Origin: Cololabis saira | Taxonomy: Eukaryota > Chordata > Actinopteri > Beloniformes > Belonidae | DNA length: 64,000 bases | Assembly: GCF_033807715.1 (NCBI RefSeq) | Contig: NC_084589.1 | Location: 55,506,066-55,570,065, forward strand | Direction of reading: 5' to 3' | Shown here: piece by piece, positions 22,769 through 36,700 of the stretch | Numbering within the stretch: the stretch's first letter is position 1 | Layout of the letters: every line of letters begins with the position of its first letter | The notes under the pieces: model-generated | The model's input: only the letters and a program-made list of their open reading frames with translations | Database searches by the model: none | What the model was told of the DNA's origin: nothing | Program-made: the position numbers and the translations under genes

Positions 22769-24402
22769 AGAAGTGGTTCAAGCAAAACGACGCCAGCAAG
22801 TTTATATTTATGGTTATATTTATTTGTGTTTCTTTGTTTTGTTTTCTGTTGCTAGATTGTCTGATGGGTGAGGTAGTCCAGACTAAATGTAGCATTTTCT
22901 TTGTTCTGCAGCAATATTGCTGCAAAAATGCACTTGAAAGACACTTTAAATATTATTGTTTGACTGGTATCATTCCACTTGAAATGACTGTCATGTTTAG
23001 TGATGGTTTTGAGCTGTATAGATAAAATTAGTTTACATTTCTATGTTTTATTTTCAGGGTAAGAAACATCTGTTGCTAGATTGTGTGATGGGTGAGGTAG
23101 CCCAGACTAAATGTAGCATTTTCTTTGTTCTGCAGCAATATTGCTGCAATAAAGCATTTTAAATACACTTTAAATATTTTCTTGTTTTGCTAGCATCATT
23201 CCGCTTGAAATTATAGGAAAATGCATAATGTAGTGTTGAATAAGGTGCCAGGCATGTGCCCCCCCTCTGATCTGAGATGCCTAGTCATCATTTTATACAA
23301 CCGGCCCCGCCCACCAGTTACCAACAACCAGTGACCGCATCCTTTGTCCACCCGCGTTATAACGGAGTGACTTGCAAACGTTCCGACGCCTAGACGAGCA
23401 GAACGGGCATCAGTGTGCAAACGAGACGACGAGGAAAAGGGGACAGCCCAGCTGTCAGCAACGCCGCATTCTCCGTCTCCGAGTTGATTTGAGCGATTAG
23501 GGTTAAGTTTATTTGCTGTGGTTCTGTCTTGTTTATTTCTGTGTAATGACAAACAGTCTCTTAAGCGAACCGACGGCCGTTACTCGTGTGTTATTATACT
23601 TTTACAGGCGGGTAGGGGGACCCATATAACGTCTTCCCTCACCACCAAAGCCGTTTGTGCTCCTGTTTCATCGCTTAAATCTTAGAGCGAGTCCACTTCA
23701 CACACAGAATGTTAAAGGTACCGGTGGTGAGAGATCGTGCCAGTTTTTCCTTTTCCTGCACACAGAGAAATGAGTATCCCGGCCATCGGGCCTCCAATAC
23801 TTCTGGTTACCAGAGGAAGAGGAAATCTTCCCCCCAGTTCTTGAAAACCGTCACCATGTGACTTCATCCGCCATCTTTCCTTTGTGTTTCACGTCACGTT
23901 GTCCGCCATTTTCCTCTTGGCTCACATCACCTGATCTTCGCCATTTGGTTTTTTTACACCATGTGATCTCGTCAGCCATCTTTTCTTTTGCCAGGCATCC
24001 TGGTAAACACACCCATACGCACTGACACACATATATAATCAGTCTTTTTCATGTTTAGTTAGTTGTTTATGTGTAGTTTAGGTATCATATTTTATCATAT
24101 TCTATCATATTTATAACATTTGCTGGTTGCAAAGGCCTGTGCTCGGACTCCTTCCTTAACTGTTACTCTATAGCGCCACCCTTGGCAACAGGCTAGCACA
24201 CATAGAATAACAGTTTCTTTAAAACTGATTGTACTGTTTAGTTATTATTTCCTGATAATTCAGGTGGTGCCCCGTTTTGATTTTATATTTATAATGTCCA
24301 CCTCGTGGGTCATTATCCCGCTTATTCCACAATATGTCTCTTTCCAATGTGACACCAGGTGAGTGATCGGTGACAGGAACTTTACCGGAAGACCATGAAG
24401 AA
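22769..24402. other. Intergenic, no gene recognised; local 80-bp duplication
   Basis: A segment of about 80 bp (GTTGCTAGATTGTCTGATGG and on) occurs at 22849-22927 and 23071-23148. Each copy contains the perfect 18-bp palindrome TGCAGCAATATTGCTGCA (22907-22924 and 23131-23148). At about 23870-23980 three short CCGCCATCTT/TTCGCCATTT phrases with CACGTCAC/CATGTGA neighbours recur. No ORF with known motifs was found. Confidence 0.6.
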
Positions 24403-26690
24403 TGAGTGTTGAACAGGTGAGGTGGAGACAGGTGAGGTGGAGACAGGTGAGGTGGAGACAGGTGAGGTGGAGACAGGTGAGGTGGAGACAGGTGAGGTGG
24501 AGACAGGTGAAGTGGAGACAGGTGAGTGTTGAACAGGTGAGGTGGAGACAGGTGAGGTGGAGACAGGTGAAGTGGAGACAGGTGAGATGGAGACAGGTGA
24601 GTGTTGAACAGGTGAGGTGGAGACAGGTGAGTGTTGAACAGGTGAGGTGGAGACAGGTGAAGTGGAGACAGGTGAGGTGGAGACAGGTGAAGTGGAGACA
24701 GGTGAGGTGGAGACAGGTGAGTGTTGAATAGGTGAGGTGGAGACAGGTGAGGTTGAGACAGGTGAGTGTTGAACAGGTGAGGTGGAGACAGGTGAGGTTG
24801 AGACAGGTGAGGTGGAGACAGGTGAGGTTGAGACAGGTGAGGTGGAGACAGGTGAGGTGGAGACAGGTGAGGTGGAGACAGGTGAGTGTTGAACAGGTGA
24901 GGTGGAGACAGGTGAGTGTTGAACAGGTGAGGTGGAGACAGGTGAGTGTTGAACAGGTGAGGTGGAGACAGGTGAAGTGGAGACAGGTGAGGTGGAGACA
25001 GGTGAGTGTTGAGACAGGTGAGTGTTGAACAGGTGAGGTGGAGACAGGTGAGGTGGAGACAGGTGAGGTGGAGACAGGTGAAGTGGAGACAGGTGAGGTG
25101 GAGACAGGTGAAGTGGAGACAGGTGAGGTGGAGACAGGTGAGGTGGAGACAGGTGAGTGTTGAACAGGTGAGGTGGAGACAGGTGAGGTGGAGACAGGTG
25201 AGGTGGAGACAGGTGAGGTGGAGACAGGTGAGGTGGAGACAGGTGAGGTTGAATAGGTGAGGTGGAGACAGGTGAGGTTGAGACAGGTGAGGTGGAGACA
25301 GGTGAGGTTGAATAGGTGAGGTGGAGACAGGTGAGGTGGAGACAGGTGAGGTGGAGACAGGTGAGGTGGAGACAGGTGAGGTGGAGACAGGTGAAGTGGA
25401 GACAGGTGAGGTGGAGACAGGTGAGGTGGAGACAGGTGAGGTTGAATAGGTGAGGTGGAGACAGGTGAAGTGGAGACAGGTGAGGTGGAGACAGGTGAGG
25501 TGGAGACAGGTGAGGTGGAGACAGGTGAGGTGGAGACAGGTGAGGTTGAATAGGTGAGGTGGAGACAGGTGAGGTGGAGACAGGTGAGGTGGAGACAGGT
25601 GAGGTTGAATAGGTGAGGTGGAGACAGGTGAGGTGGAGACAGGTGAGGTGGAGACAGGTGAGGTGGAGACAGGTGAGGTGGAGACAGGTGAGTGTTGAAC
25701 AGGTGAGGTGGAGACAGGTGAGGTGGAGACAGCTGAAGTGGAGACAGGTGAGGTGGAGACAGGTGAAGTGGAGACAGGTGAGGTTGAGACAGGTGAGTGT
25801 TGAACAGGTGAGGTGGAGACAGGTGAGGTGGAGACAGGTGAGGTGGAGACAGGTGAGGTGGAGACAGGTGAGGTGGAGACAGGTGAGTGTTGAATAGGTG
25901 AGGTGGAGACAGGTGAGGTGGAGACAGGTGAGGTGGAGACAGGTGAGGTGGAGACAGGTGAGTGTTGAATAGGTGAGGTGGAGACAGGTGAGGTGGAGAC
26001 AGGTGAGGTTGAGACAGGTGAGTGTTGAACAGGTGAGGTGGAGACAGGTGAGGTGGAGACAGGTGAGTGTTGAATAGGTGAGGTGGAGACAGGTGAGGTG
26101 GAGACAGGTGAGGTGGAGACAGGTGAGTGTTGAACAGGTGAGGTGGAGACAGGTGAGGTGGAGACAGGTGAGTGTTGAACAGGTGAGGTTGAGACAGGTG
26201 AGTGTTGAATAGGTGAGGTGGAGACAGGTGAGGTGGAGACAGGTGAGGTGGAGACAGGTGAGGTGGAGACAGGTGAGGTGGAAACAGGTGAGGTTGAGAC
26301 AGGTGAGTGTTGAACAGGTGAGGTGGAGACAGGTGAGTGTTGAACAGGTGAGGTGGAGACAGGTGAGTGTTGAACAGGTGAGGGGGAGACAGGTGAGGTG
26401 GAGACAGGTGAGGTGGAGACAGGTGAAGTGGAGACAGGTGAGATGGAGACAGGTGAGGTGGAGACAGGTGAAGTGGAGACAGGTGAGGTTGAGACAGGTG
26501 AGGTTGAGACAGGTGAGGTGGAGACAGGTGAGGTGGAGACAGGTGAAGTGGAGACAGGTGAGATGGAGACAGGTGAGGTGGAGACAGGTGAAGTGGAGAC
26601 AGGTGAGGTTGAGACAGGTGAGGTTGAGACAGGTGAGGTTGAGACAGGTGAGGTTGAGACAGGTGAGTGTTGAACAGGTGAGTGTGACAG
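24403..26690 (+). repeat. 15-bp minisatellite with splice-donor-like units
   Basis: About 150 tandem 15-bp units of the form ACAGGTGAGGTGGAG, with variants ACAGGTGAGTGTTGA, ACAGGTGAGGTTGAG, AAGTGGAG and AGATGGAG. Because 15 is a multiple of three, almost every frame on both strands is open for hundreds of codons (TSPVSTSPVS, TCLHLTCLHL, RWRQVRWRQV, ETGEVETGEV); none is a credible protein. On the plus strand every unit contains CAGGTGAG, a strong 5' splice-site consensus. It lies downstream of the minus-strand NLR gene. Confidence 0.95.
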
Positions 26691-27226
26691 TAAAATAATC
26701 TTCACTTCTCACAATAACAATCATGTTTATTTGGCCACGTCAGGTGAAACAAGACGGGGAATCTGACTCGGTTGTTTTCGCTCACTGTACAGGAAATAGA
26801 CCAATGACAGCTCTTATTAACATTTATACAATTTTAAAACAAGTGAAAAGTACAGCAGTATGAGGTAGAAAGGTGCATTTTTACAGAATATGATAGTATC
26901 ATTATAATTACTATTATTGGGGCCCGAGCACTGACAGTGCTACGGCCCTATTGTATCTGTAGCAATTTTTCCGACCAAAGGAGGGTCTTTTTTCCCCTAA
27001 ACGTGCACCAAAAGTCACCAAATTTTTCACCAAGTCAGGCCTGGCGAAAAATGTGATATTTAATGGTTTGCATTAATGGGCGTGGCCTAACGGCTCAACA
27101 GCGCCCCCTAGAAACTTTGTTATCATCATCATCATCATCATCATCATGGAGACACTGAGGAACCAGAACCAGAGTCCAAGTCCAGGATCCAACAGAGACA
27201 GTTTCTCTGACCGGAGACTCTGGAGA
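26691..27226. other. NLR 3' flank with a GGGGCCCGAGC-type interspersed repeat
   Basis: 26920-27115 begins GGGGCCCGAGCACTGACAGT and runs through TTTCCCCTAAACGTGCACC to GGGCGTGGCCTAACGGCTCAACAGCGCCCCCTA. The same family appears inverted at about 58580-59545. A (CAT)n run lies at 27122-27147. From 27149 to 27225 there is a partial duplicate of the end of the NLR last exon (GAGACACTGAGGAACCAGAA, repeated at 27240). Confidence 0.65.
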
Positions 27227-27765
27227 CTAAACTGGACACAGAGACACTGAGGAACCAGAACTGGACCAGAGTCCAAATCCAGCACAGAGAGGTTCAGTGA
27301 AGCTGGTGTTGAAGGTGTGGAGGTGGATCAGTCTGTCAGAGACAGAGACTTCATAGAAGGACAGAGTTCCAGCAGGAACGTCCACGTACACTGCTGCTCT
27401 GCTAGAGGCTGAAGGTGGAGATGAGGAGGTGGTGGATGTTACTATGTTATTGTGACGGACACGGTACTGATTACCTGGATAACAGTCCAGACTCCAGGAA
27501 TGATGGTTTCCTCCAAACCTACAGTCTCCTCTCCTGCTGATTCTTCTGTAACTCACTGATACAGAAACTCCTCCGCTCCACTCGACCTCCCAGTAACAGC
27601 GACCCGTCAGAACTTCTCTACATAGCAGCTGATCCCAGTGATCAAACCTGTCTGGATGATCAGGATACGACAGATCCTCCCTCACACACATCATATTCCT
27701 GTTGTTGTTAGACAGTTTGATGCGTTTGTGGACTGTGTTTGTGTCGACGGTGAGTTGACAGGAAT
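27227..27765 (-). CDS. NLR exon 10: PRY-SPRY (B30.2) domain
   Basis: Last exon after CCATCAG|ATTCCTG, ending at TAG 27229-27227. PRY part: [31 protein letters not shown] part: [62 protein letters not shown]. About 178 residues, full length for B30.2. In this receptor class it is the likely ligand- or partner-binding end and is often under diversifying selection. Confidence 0.93.
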
Positions 27766-30700
27766 CTGATGGAGAGAACAAACAAGCAGCTGTAGTTATT
27801 ATTGATCAGTTATTGATCGCTGATGGACTCATGAACGAGTGAAGATGGTTGAATAAAAACACACTTACACCTCCATGGACCTGGTGTCAGCCATCGTTGT
27901 CCAGCAGGCTCCACCCTGGAAGGAGGAGGAGGGTCAGACCAGATCAGTCTCTCTCAGGGGTGGGATGTTATTTAGAGGACCCTGGTCCTCTAAATACCAT
28001 CCCACCCTGACAGGAGGAGGGGGGTCAGACCAGCTCAGTCTCTGAGATGTCAGAGACCCCCCCCCCCCCATTAACTGTTGGACACTCCTGTATCCACTAC
28101 ACCCCCCCCCCCCCATCACCTGTTGGACACTCCCGTATCCACTACACCCCCCCATCACCTGTTGGACACTCCTGTATCCACTACACCCCCCCATCACCTG
28201 TTGGACACTCCTGTATCCACTACACCCCCCCCCCCCATCACCTGTTGGACACTCCTGTATCCACTACACCCCCCCATCACCTGTTGGACACTCCTGTATC
28301 CACTACACCCCCCCCCCCCCATCACCTTTTGGACACTCCCGTATCCACTACACCCCCCCATCACCTGTTGGACACTCCTGTATCCACTACACCCCCCATC
28401 ACCTGTTGGACACTCCTGTATCCACTACACCCCCCCATCACCTGTTGGACACTCCTGTATCCACTACACCCCCCATCACCTGTTGGACACTCCTGTATCC
28501 ACTACACCCCCCCCATCACCTGTTGGACACTCCTGTATCCACTACACCCCCCCATCACCTGTTGGACACTCCTGTATCCACTACACCCCCCATCACCTGT
28601 TGGACACTCCTGTATCCACTACACCCCCCCATCACCTGTTGGACACTCCTGTATCCACTACACCCCCCATCACCTGTTGGACACTCCTGTATCCACTACA
28701 CCCCCCCCCCCCCCATCACCTGTTGGACACTCCTGTATCCACTACACCCCCCCCATCACCTGTTGGACACTCCTGTATCCACTACACCCTCCCATCACCT
28801 GTTGGACACTCCTGTATCCACTACACCCCCCCCCCCCATCACCTGTTGGACACTCCTGTATCCACTACACCCCCCCCATCACCTGTTGGACACTCCTGTA
28901 TCCACTACACCCCCCCATCACCTGTTGGACACTCCCGTATCCACTACACCCCCCCATCACCTGTTGGACACTCCCGTATCCACTACACCCCCCCATCACC
29001 TGTTGGACACTCCCGTATCCACTACACCCCCCCATCACCTGTTGGACACTCCTGTATCCACTACACCCCCCATCACCTGTTGGACACTCCTGTATCCACT
29101 ACACCCCCCCATCACCTGTTGGACACTCCCGTATCCACTACACCCCCCCATCACCTGTTGGACACTCCCGTATCCACTACACCCCCCCCCCCATCACCTG
29201 TTGGACACTCCCGTATCCACTACACCCCCCCCCCCCCCCTCACCCGTTGGACACTCCTGTATCCACTACACCCCCCCCCCCCCCCCATCACCTGTTGGAC
29301 ACTCCTGTATCCACTACACCCCCCCCCCCCCCCCTCACCCGTTGGACACTCCTGTATCCACTACACCCCCCCCCCCCCATCACCTGTTGGACACTCCTGT
29401 ATCCACTACACCCCCCCATCACCTGTTGGACACTCCCGTATCCACTACACCCCCCCCCCCCATCACCTGTTGGACACTCCCGTATCCACTACACCCCCCC
29501 ATCACCTGTTGGACACTCCTGTATCCACTACACCCCCCCATCACCTGTTGGACACTCCCGTATCCACTACACCCCCCCCATCACCTGTTGGACACTCCCG
29601 TATCCACTACACCCCCCCATCACCTGTTGGACACTCCTGTATCCACTACACCCCCCATCACCTGTTGGACACTCCCGTATCCACTACACCCCCCCCCCCA
29701 TCACCTGTTGGACACTCCCGTATCCACTACATTCCACCACAGCCCCTATCAACCACCTGAGGTGGAGGAAGACCCCCACACCACCATGACCACCACCATA
29801 TACCCCCCCCAGCAGTGTGTCCTACCTGAGAGTGTCCTACCTGAGTGTGTTCTACCTGAGAGTGTCCTACCTCAGAGTGTCCTACCTGAGTGTCCTACCT
29901 GAGAGTGTCCTACCTCAGAGTGTCCTACCTGAGAGTGTCCTACCTGAGAGTGTCCTACCTGAGAGTATCCTACCTGAGAGTGTCCTACCTGAGAGTGTCC
30001 TACCTGAGAGTGTCTTACCTGAGAGTATCCTACCTCAGAGTGTCCTACCTGAGTGTCCTACCTGAGAGTGTCCTACCTGAGAATGTCCTACCTGAGAGTG
30101 TCCTACCTCAGAGTGTCCTACCTGAGTGTCCTACCTGAGAGTGTCCTACCTGAGTGTGTCCTACCTGAGAGTGTCCTACCTGAGAGTGTCCAGTCTCCAG
30201 CGGGGATCCTCCAGTCTAGACAGAAGCTTCCCTGCTGACTCTCCTGGATGGTTGTAGCTCAGGTCCAGCTCTCTCAGGTGGGAGGGGTTGGAGGTCAGAG
30301 CTGAGACCAGAGAAGCACTTCCTTCCTCTGAGATCAGACAGCCTGACAGCCTGCAGACACACAACATAGGTCTATGCATGTGCTCTTCTCAGGTGTCCTG
30401 CTGCAGACACACAACACATGTATGCTGCATGTCCTCTGCTCAAGTGTCCTGTTGCAGACACACAACACAGGTCTATGCATGTTCTCTGCTCAAGTGTCCT
30501 GCTGCAGACACATTTAGCAGCATGTTCTCTGGAACTGGAAAAGACTTGAATGAATCCTGACCTGAGAGACTCCAGGTGACAGTGTGGACTCTCCAGTCCA
30601 GGACACAGCTGCTCCAGTCCAGAATCCTGCAGGTCGTTGTTGCTCAGGTCCAGTTCTGTCAAACTGGAGGACTGAGAGCTGAGAACTGAGGATAGAAGTG

Positions 30701-33700
30701 GACAGATGTTCCCTGAGAGGTTACAGTCACTCAGTCTGCAGACGGAAGAAAAGAACAACAACCAGGTTATTTCCATGCGATGGAAGAAAATGCAGTTGTG
30801 TCTCCAACTGTTCTGCTGGTCTTCAGCTCATCCTGCCCCCCCGGGACAAACAGAAATGAAAGTGTTTCCTTGTCAGAGTTCATGCTTGTGTGTGATTTTA
30901 GGTCTAATGTGGCATTAAAGTCTCTGGAAATGAAAGAACCAGCGTAAACTCACTCATGTGAGGTTGTGCTGAAAAAAAGACCCAAACAAGTGAAGAAAAC
31001 ATGAAATGTGGAGGCAGGCCAGCTGACAGTCCTGCCGGGGCCCCGGACAAAATAATCTAAGATTTCTGAGCACCGGACTTGTGCTGACCGGACATTTTGA
31101 CCATTCTAATGGTTGAATTAAATGATAACATCAAATTTTGATCAGCGGCCAAACCCTTTTAGTGTTGGGGGTTTTTGACCACAAGGACAATTAGGAAGAA
31201 AACAAATAACAATCTTTTATGTAACTTAAATACTACATATTTTTTCCACAAATAGGCATATTTTGAAACATTTTGAAAAATGATTCCATGATTTAATGAG
31301 AATAAAAAATAAAAAATAAAAAATTAAAAAAAGAAAAAATTGAGGGGCCAGTTCTGCCCCCCCCCTACCCTGGGCCCGGGACAACAGACCCGTTTGTCCC
31401 CCCCTATCGGCGGGCGTGTGTGGAGGTATGTGTGTAATCAGAAACTAGCCTCCACTCCAGAGGTCCAACATGTGTCTTTTGGTACTTACACAACTTTCTT
31501 GGAGGCTTTGACCACCGGCAGCAGCCTCCGTAGAGCCTCCTCTGAAGCTGAGAACTTCTTCAGGTCAAACACCTCCAGATCTTCTCCTGATGACAGTAAG
31601 ATAAAGACCAGAGCCGACCACTGAGCAGGAGACAGTTTATCTGTGGAGAGACGTCCTGACGTCAGGGACTCTTGGACCTCCTCCACCAGAGACCGATCGT
31701 TCAGTTCATTCAGACAGTGGAACAGGTTGATGCTTCTCTCTGCAGACAGATCTTCACTGATCTTCTTCTTGATGTATTCAACTGTTTCCTGATTGTTCTG
31801 TGAACTTCTTTGTTTTGATTCCATCAGACCTCGTATGAGGTTCTGATTGGTCTCCAGTGAAAGACCCAGGAGGAAGCGCAGGAACAAGTCCAGGTGTCCG
31901 TTGGGACTCTCTAAGGCCTTGTCCACAGCTGTCTGATAGAGGTCAGTCTCTGTGTTCCTTTGTTCCTCCAGCAGGTTGACTCCAGAGTTGATGAAGGTCC
32001 GATGGACATGAAAAGCAGCCAGAAACTCCTGGACACTCAGATGGATGAAGCAGAAAACCTGGTCCTGGTACAGGCCGCTCTCCTCTCTAAAGATCTGGGT
32101 GAACACTCCTGAGTACACTGAAGCCTCTCTGACATCGATGCCACACTCTCTCAGGTCTGATTCATAGAAGATCAGGTTTCCTTTCTGCAGCTGCTCAAAA
32201 GCCAGTTTTCCCAGAGACTCCACCATCTTCCTGCTCTCTGGACTCCAGTGTGGATCCGTCCCAGTTCCTCCGTCATACTTGACCTTCTTCAGTTTGGCCT
32301 GGACCACCAGGAAGTGGATGTACATCTCAGTCAGGGTCTTGGGCAGCTCTCCTCCCTCTCTGGTTTCCAGGACGTTCTCCAGGACGTTCTCCAGGACCGT
32401 AGCAGTGATCCAGCAGAAGACTGGGATGTGGCACATGATGTGGAGGCTCCGTGATGTCTTGATGTGGGAGATGATCCTGCTGGTCTTCTCCTCTCCTCTG
32501 ATCCTCTTCCTGAAGTATTCCTCCTTCTGTGGGTCAGTGAACCCTCTGACCTCCGTCACCATGGAAACACAGTAAGGAGGGATCTGATTGGCTGCTGCGG
32601 GTCGTGTGGTGATCCAGAGACGAGCAGAAGGAAGCAGGTTCCCCTTGATGAGGTTTGTCAGCAGCACGTCCACTGAGGTGGACTCTGTAACATCAGTCAT
32701 AAACTCATTGTTGTGGAAGTCCAGAGGAAGTCGACTCTCATCCAGACCGTCAAAGATGAACACGACCTGGAACTCTTCAAAGCTGCAGATTCCTTTGGTT
32801 TCAGAGAAGAATCGATTAACTAGTTCCACCAAGCTGAACTTCTCCTCTCTCAGCACATTCAGTTGTCTGAAGGTGAATGGAAGCAGGAACTGGATGTCCT
32901 GGTTGGTTCTGCCTTCAGCCCAGTCCAGACTGAACTTCTGTGTTAGGACTGTTTTCCCGATGCCGGCCACTCCCTTCGTCATCACCGTTCTGATTGGTCC
33001 TCCTCTTCCAGGTGGGGGTTTAAAGATGTCTTCCTGTCTGATGGCTGTTTCTGCTCCGTCTGGTTTCCTGGAAGCTGCTTCAATCTGTCTGACTTCATGT
33101 TCATGGTTGACCTCTCCGGTCCCTCCCTCTGTGATGTAGAGCTCCGTGTAGATCTGCTCCAGAAGGGTTTTATTTCCTGCTTTAATGATCCCCTCAGACA
33201 CATGCTGGTATTTCTTCTGCAGCTGAACTTTGAGTTTGGATTGACAAACGGCAGCCACTGTCTCTAAATAAAGATAAAGAAAACCACTTAGTGCTTTAAA
33301 ACCAGCCCACAACAAGTTCTACTTCCTCTAAAGAATCAACATTTCAACATTCACTGATCAGCCGTTCAATGAGGAGTATTGAAGCGTTTTCCTTCCAAAA
33401 ACCCTCCGATCAATCAGAGCAGAGGTGGAAAAAGTACAAAAATATTGTACTTAAGTAAAAGTACAAATTTTCTGCTTGAAAATTACTTAAGTAAAAGTAA
33501 AAAGTACCCATTAAGAAAATTACTTAAGTAAAAGTATAAAAGTACCTCAACTTAAATATAATAAAGTACAAAAAGTACATGGGTTAAAATGTACTTAAGT
33601 ACAAAAGTAAAAAGTACAAAGTACAAAGTACAAAGTACAAAATTCAAAGTACAAAATTATTTTCAAAAGGATTGCAAAGAAATGAAGAATCCAAGAATTT

Positions 33701-36700
33701 GCTTACAACTCTAAATAATGGTGATATTATTCTGACCCCTTTAGTGTTTGTTTCCATTACCCCTTTTTAATTTCTCCCTTTGCTCATCACTGCTGCTGTA
33801 CCCCAGTGGCCCCGCTGACAGGTCCACCCCCAGCCTGTATATGCAGTGACACCATTAAGCAACCCCAGCTGATAAAGGATGAGACTTTTGAACTTTTAAA
33901 TGCCAAAACCACCTTAGAAGGGGTGGAATCAAAGAATGGTGCGCATGGACACGCGTCGGCTGCCGCTCAAGGCTGATTTATGGTTCCGCGTTACACCAAC
34001 GTACCCTACGGCGAGGCTCTGCGTCGATTTAACGCGGAACCATAATTCAGGCTTCAGTCCTCCTCGGTACTCGACGCGACGGCGGCTCCTCCGGCCTTCC
34101 GGCCCGCCTCTGCGGCGCAACTCTCCCGGGAGCTGCGGCTCCTTCTCGGTATATTCACGCGCCCCCCTTCTTCCCGTCCGCCTCATGGTTCCGCGTTAAA
34201 TCGACGCACACCTTACGCCGTAGGCTACGGCGTAGAGTGTGCGTCGCCGCGTACCCTACGCTGTAGCTCTGCGCCGGTGTAACGCGGAACCATAAATCAG
34301 CCCCCGCTGTGCTGTTCTTTAATTTGTAGCGAGTAACGACGTGTCCAATTTTAAATGTAGCGGATTAAAAGTACGATTTTTTCCTTGAAAATGTAACGAA
34401 GTAAAAGTAAAAGTACAGAAAAATGAAAGTATCAATAAAAGTACAAATTCTCAAAAATCTTACTTAAGTAAAATAACGAAGTACTTGTAGTTCGTTACTT
34501 TACACCACTGAATCAGAGGAACAACAACAGTGTTTCCTCTACGATTCACTTCAGACACACAAGTTGTCTTTGTTTTGTGTTTGCTGGAACTGAATATTGA
34601 ATCCACACGGTTCAACTCTTTAGAATAAAACTTTAATTTACTGGGATATTAATGACCCTGTTAATGAGATGTTCCTAACAGAAGATGAGCTGAGTTCCTC
34701 CACCTTCCAGTGGGTTTAATGTTGTGTCTGATCTGTGAATGTCGGTCCTCTACTGAGACATTGGGTGTGGTTTATCCAGCAGCTCAGATGTTCAGAGAAA
34801 CGTCTTACTGCTCTGCAGGAGGTCGGCCAGCTTCTCCTGCTTCCTCCTCCTCAAGAACTTCACTGTGATCTTCATGAATGTCTCTCTGATGCTCTTCTGC
34901 TCTTCATCTTCATCCTCCTCCAGACTCTCTGAGGATTCTGGGTAATCTGGACTCAAAACCTTCTGGATCTTCTTCAGCTCAACCTTCATGTCGTCCTCCA
35001 GCAGCTGGAACAGAAGACCACATGAAGGACACAACCAGACTGAAACCATGACAAACATCAGGTCCATGATGGACAGACTGACAGTCCACTGGTCTCCAGA
35101 GACCAGCATGGAGACAAACATCAGGTCCATGATGGACAGACTGACAGTCCACTGGTCTCCAGAGACCAGCATGGAGACAAACATCAGGTCCATGATGGAC
35201 AGACTGACAGTCCACTGGTCTCCAGAGACCAGCATGGAGACAAACATCAGGTCCATGATGGACAGACTGACAGTCCACTGGTCTCCAGAGACCAGCATGG
35301 AGACAAACATCAGGTCCATGATGGACAGACTGACAGTCCACTGGTCTCCAGAGACCAGCATGGAGACAAACATCTGGTCCATGATGGACAGACTGACAGT
35401 CCACTGGTCTCCAGAGACCAGCATGCAGATGGACATCAGGTCCATGATGGACAGACTGACAGTCCACTGGTCTCCAGAGACCAGCATGCAGATGGACATC
35501 AGGTCCATGTTGGACAGACTGACAGTCCACTGGTCTCCAGAGACCAGCATGGAGACAAACATCAGGTCCATGTTGGACAGACTGACAGTCCACTGGTCTC
35601 CAGAGACCAGCATGCAGATGGACATCAGGTCCATGATGGACAGACTGACAGTCCACTGGTCTCCAGAGACCAGCATGCAGATGGACATCAGGACAACAGG
35701 TGGAGACAGTTGTTGTTCATGTACAGACCTGAAAGACGGAGTCCAGCTGGGTCTGATGCTGCTGGACAGACGGACCACTGGGGGACTCTGAGATCTGCTG
35801 GTCCACTCTGTGGAGGAATCATGAAGAACTAGGTCACATGATGTCTGAAGGTCCATGGAGTCATGTTTGGAAGAGGACAGTCCACCAGAGGACTTCCTGT
35901 CCTGGTAAAGGTTCTCTGGTCCTCCTGAGACTGAGGACGTCCACATCTTTCTCCCAGTACCAGCTCTCAATCTGGTGGTACAAGAAGGTCCAGCAAGTGT
36001 CCACAAAGACCAGCTTCCGCCCACCAGCTCGAGCTAATAGATCCACTGAGGACGCCATCGCCGTAGCTCTACACTCTGCTTTGACTCACCTGGAGCAGCA
36101 GCAGAGCTACGTCCGGATGCTTTTCGTGGACTATAGCTCCGCCTTCAACACGATAATCCCAGACATCCTCATCACAAAACTGACCTCCATCGGCCTGCCC
36201 CCTCTCACATGTGCCTAGATCAAAAACTTTCTCACCAACCGACCCCAGACTGTGAGACTCTGCCCCCACCTGTCCTCCACCCACATGCTGAGCACCGGCT
36301 CCCCACAGGGCTGTGTGCTGAGCCCCCTCCTGTTCAGCCTCTACACCAATGACTGCAGTCCGACCCACAACAACCTGATAGTGAAGTTTGCTGACGACAC
36401 TACGGTGGTTGGACTCATCTCAAAGGGGGACGAGGAGCCTACAGAGAGGAGGTCCTGAAGTTGACAGCCTGGTGCTCAGAGAACAACCTCACTCTGAACA
36501 CCGGGAAAACCAAGGAGAACTGTGGCAGGGTGGAGGAGCAGCCACTCAGGTTGATTGGGGACAGGTGTGTCCCATCAACCTCTCCACCCTGCCTGCCTTC
36601 ATAAGGCGTGGCTGCACAGCAGCAAGCGCTGTTGGAGAGGCTGCTGAAGCCGAAGCACGTGTGTCCTGGGTGTTCTGGTGAATAAAGAGGTTTTGCACTG

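Noticed and set aside
24219..26724. Open frames of 780-828 codons on the minus strand
   Set aside because: They are the 15-bp minisatellite read in phase; all frames are open and the products are simple pentapeptide repeats.
28047..29902. Three overlapping plus-strand frames of about 500-580 codons
   Set aside because: Products of the ~39-bp poly-C minisatellite in NLR intron 8, on the strand opposite the gene.
34792..36024. 410-codon minus-strand frame
   Set aside because: Only its ends contain NLR exon sequence; the middle is a 63-bp intronic minisatellite kept open by its period. Splicing gives a better model.
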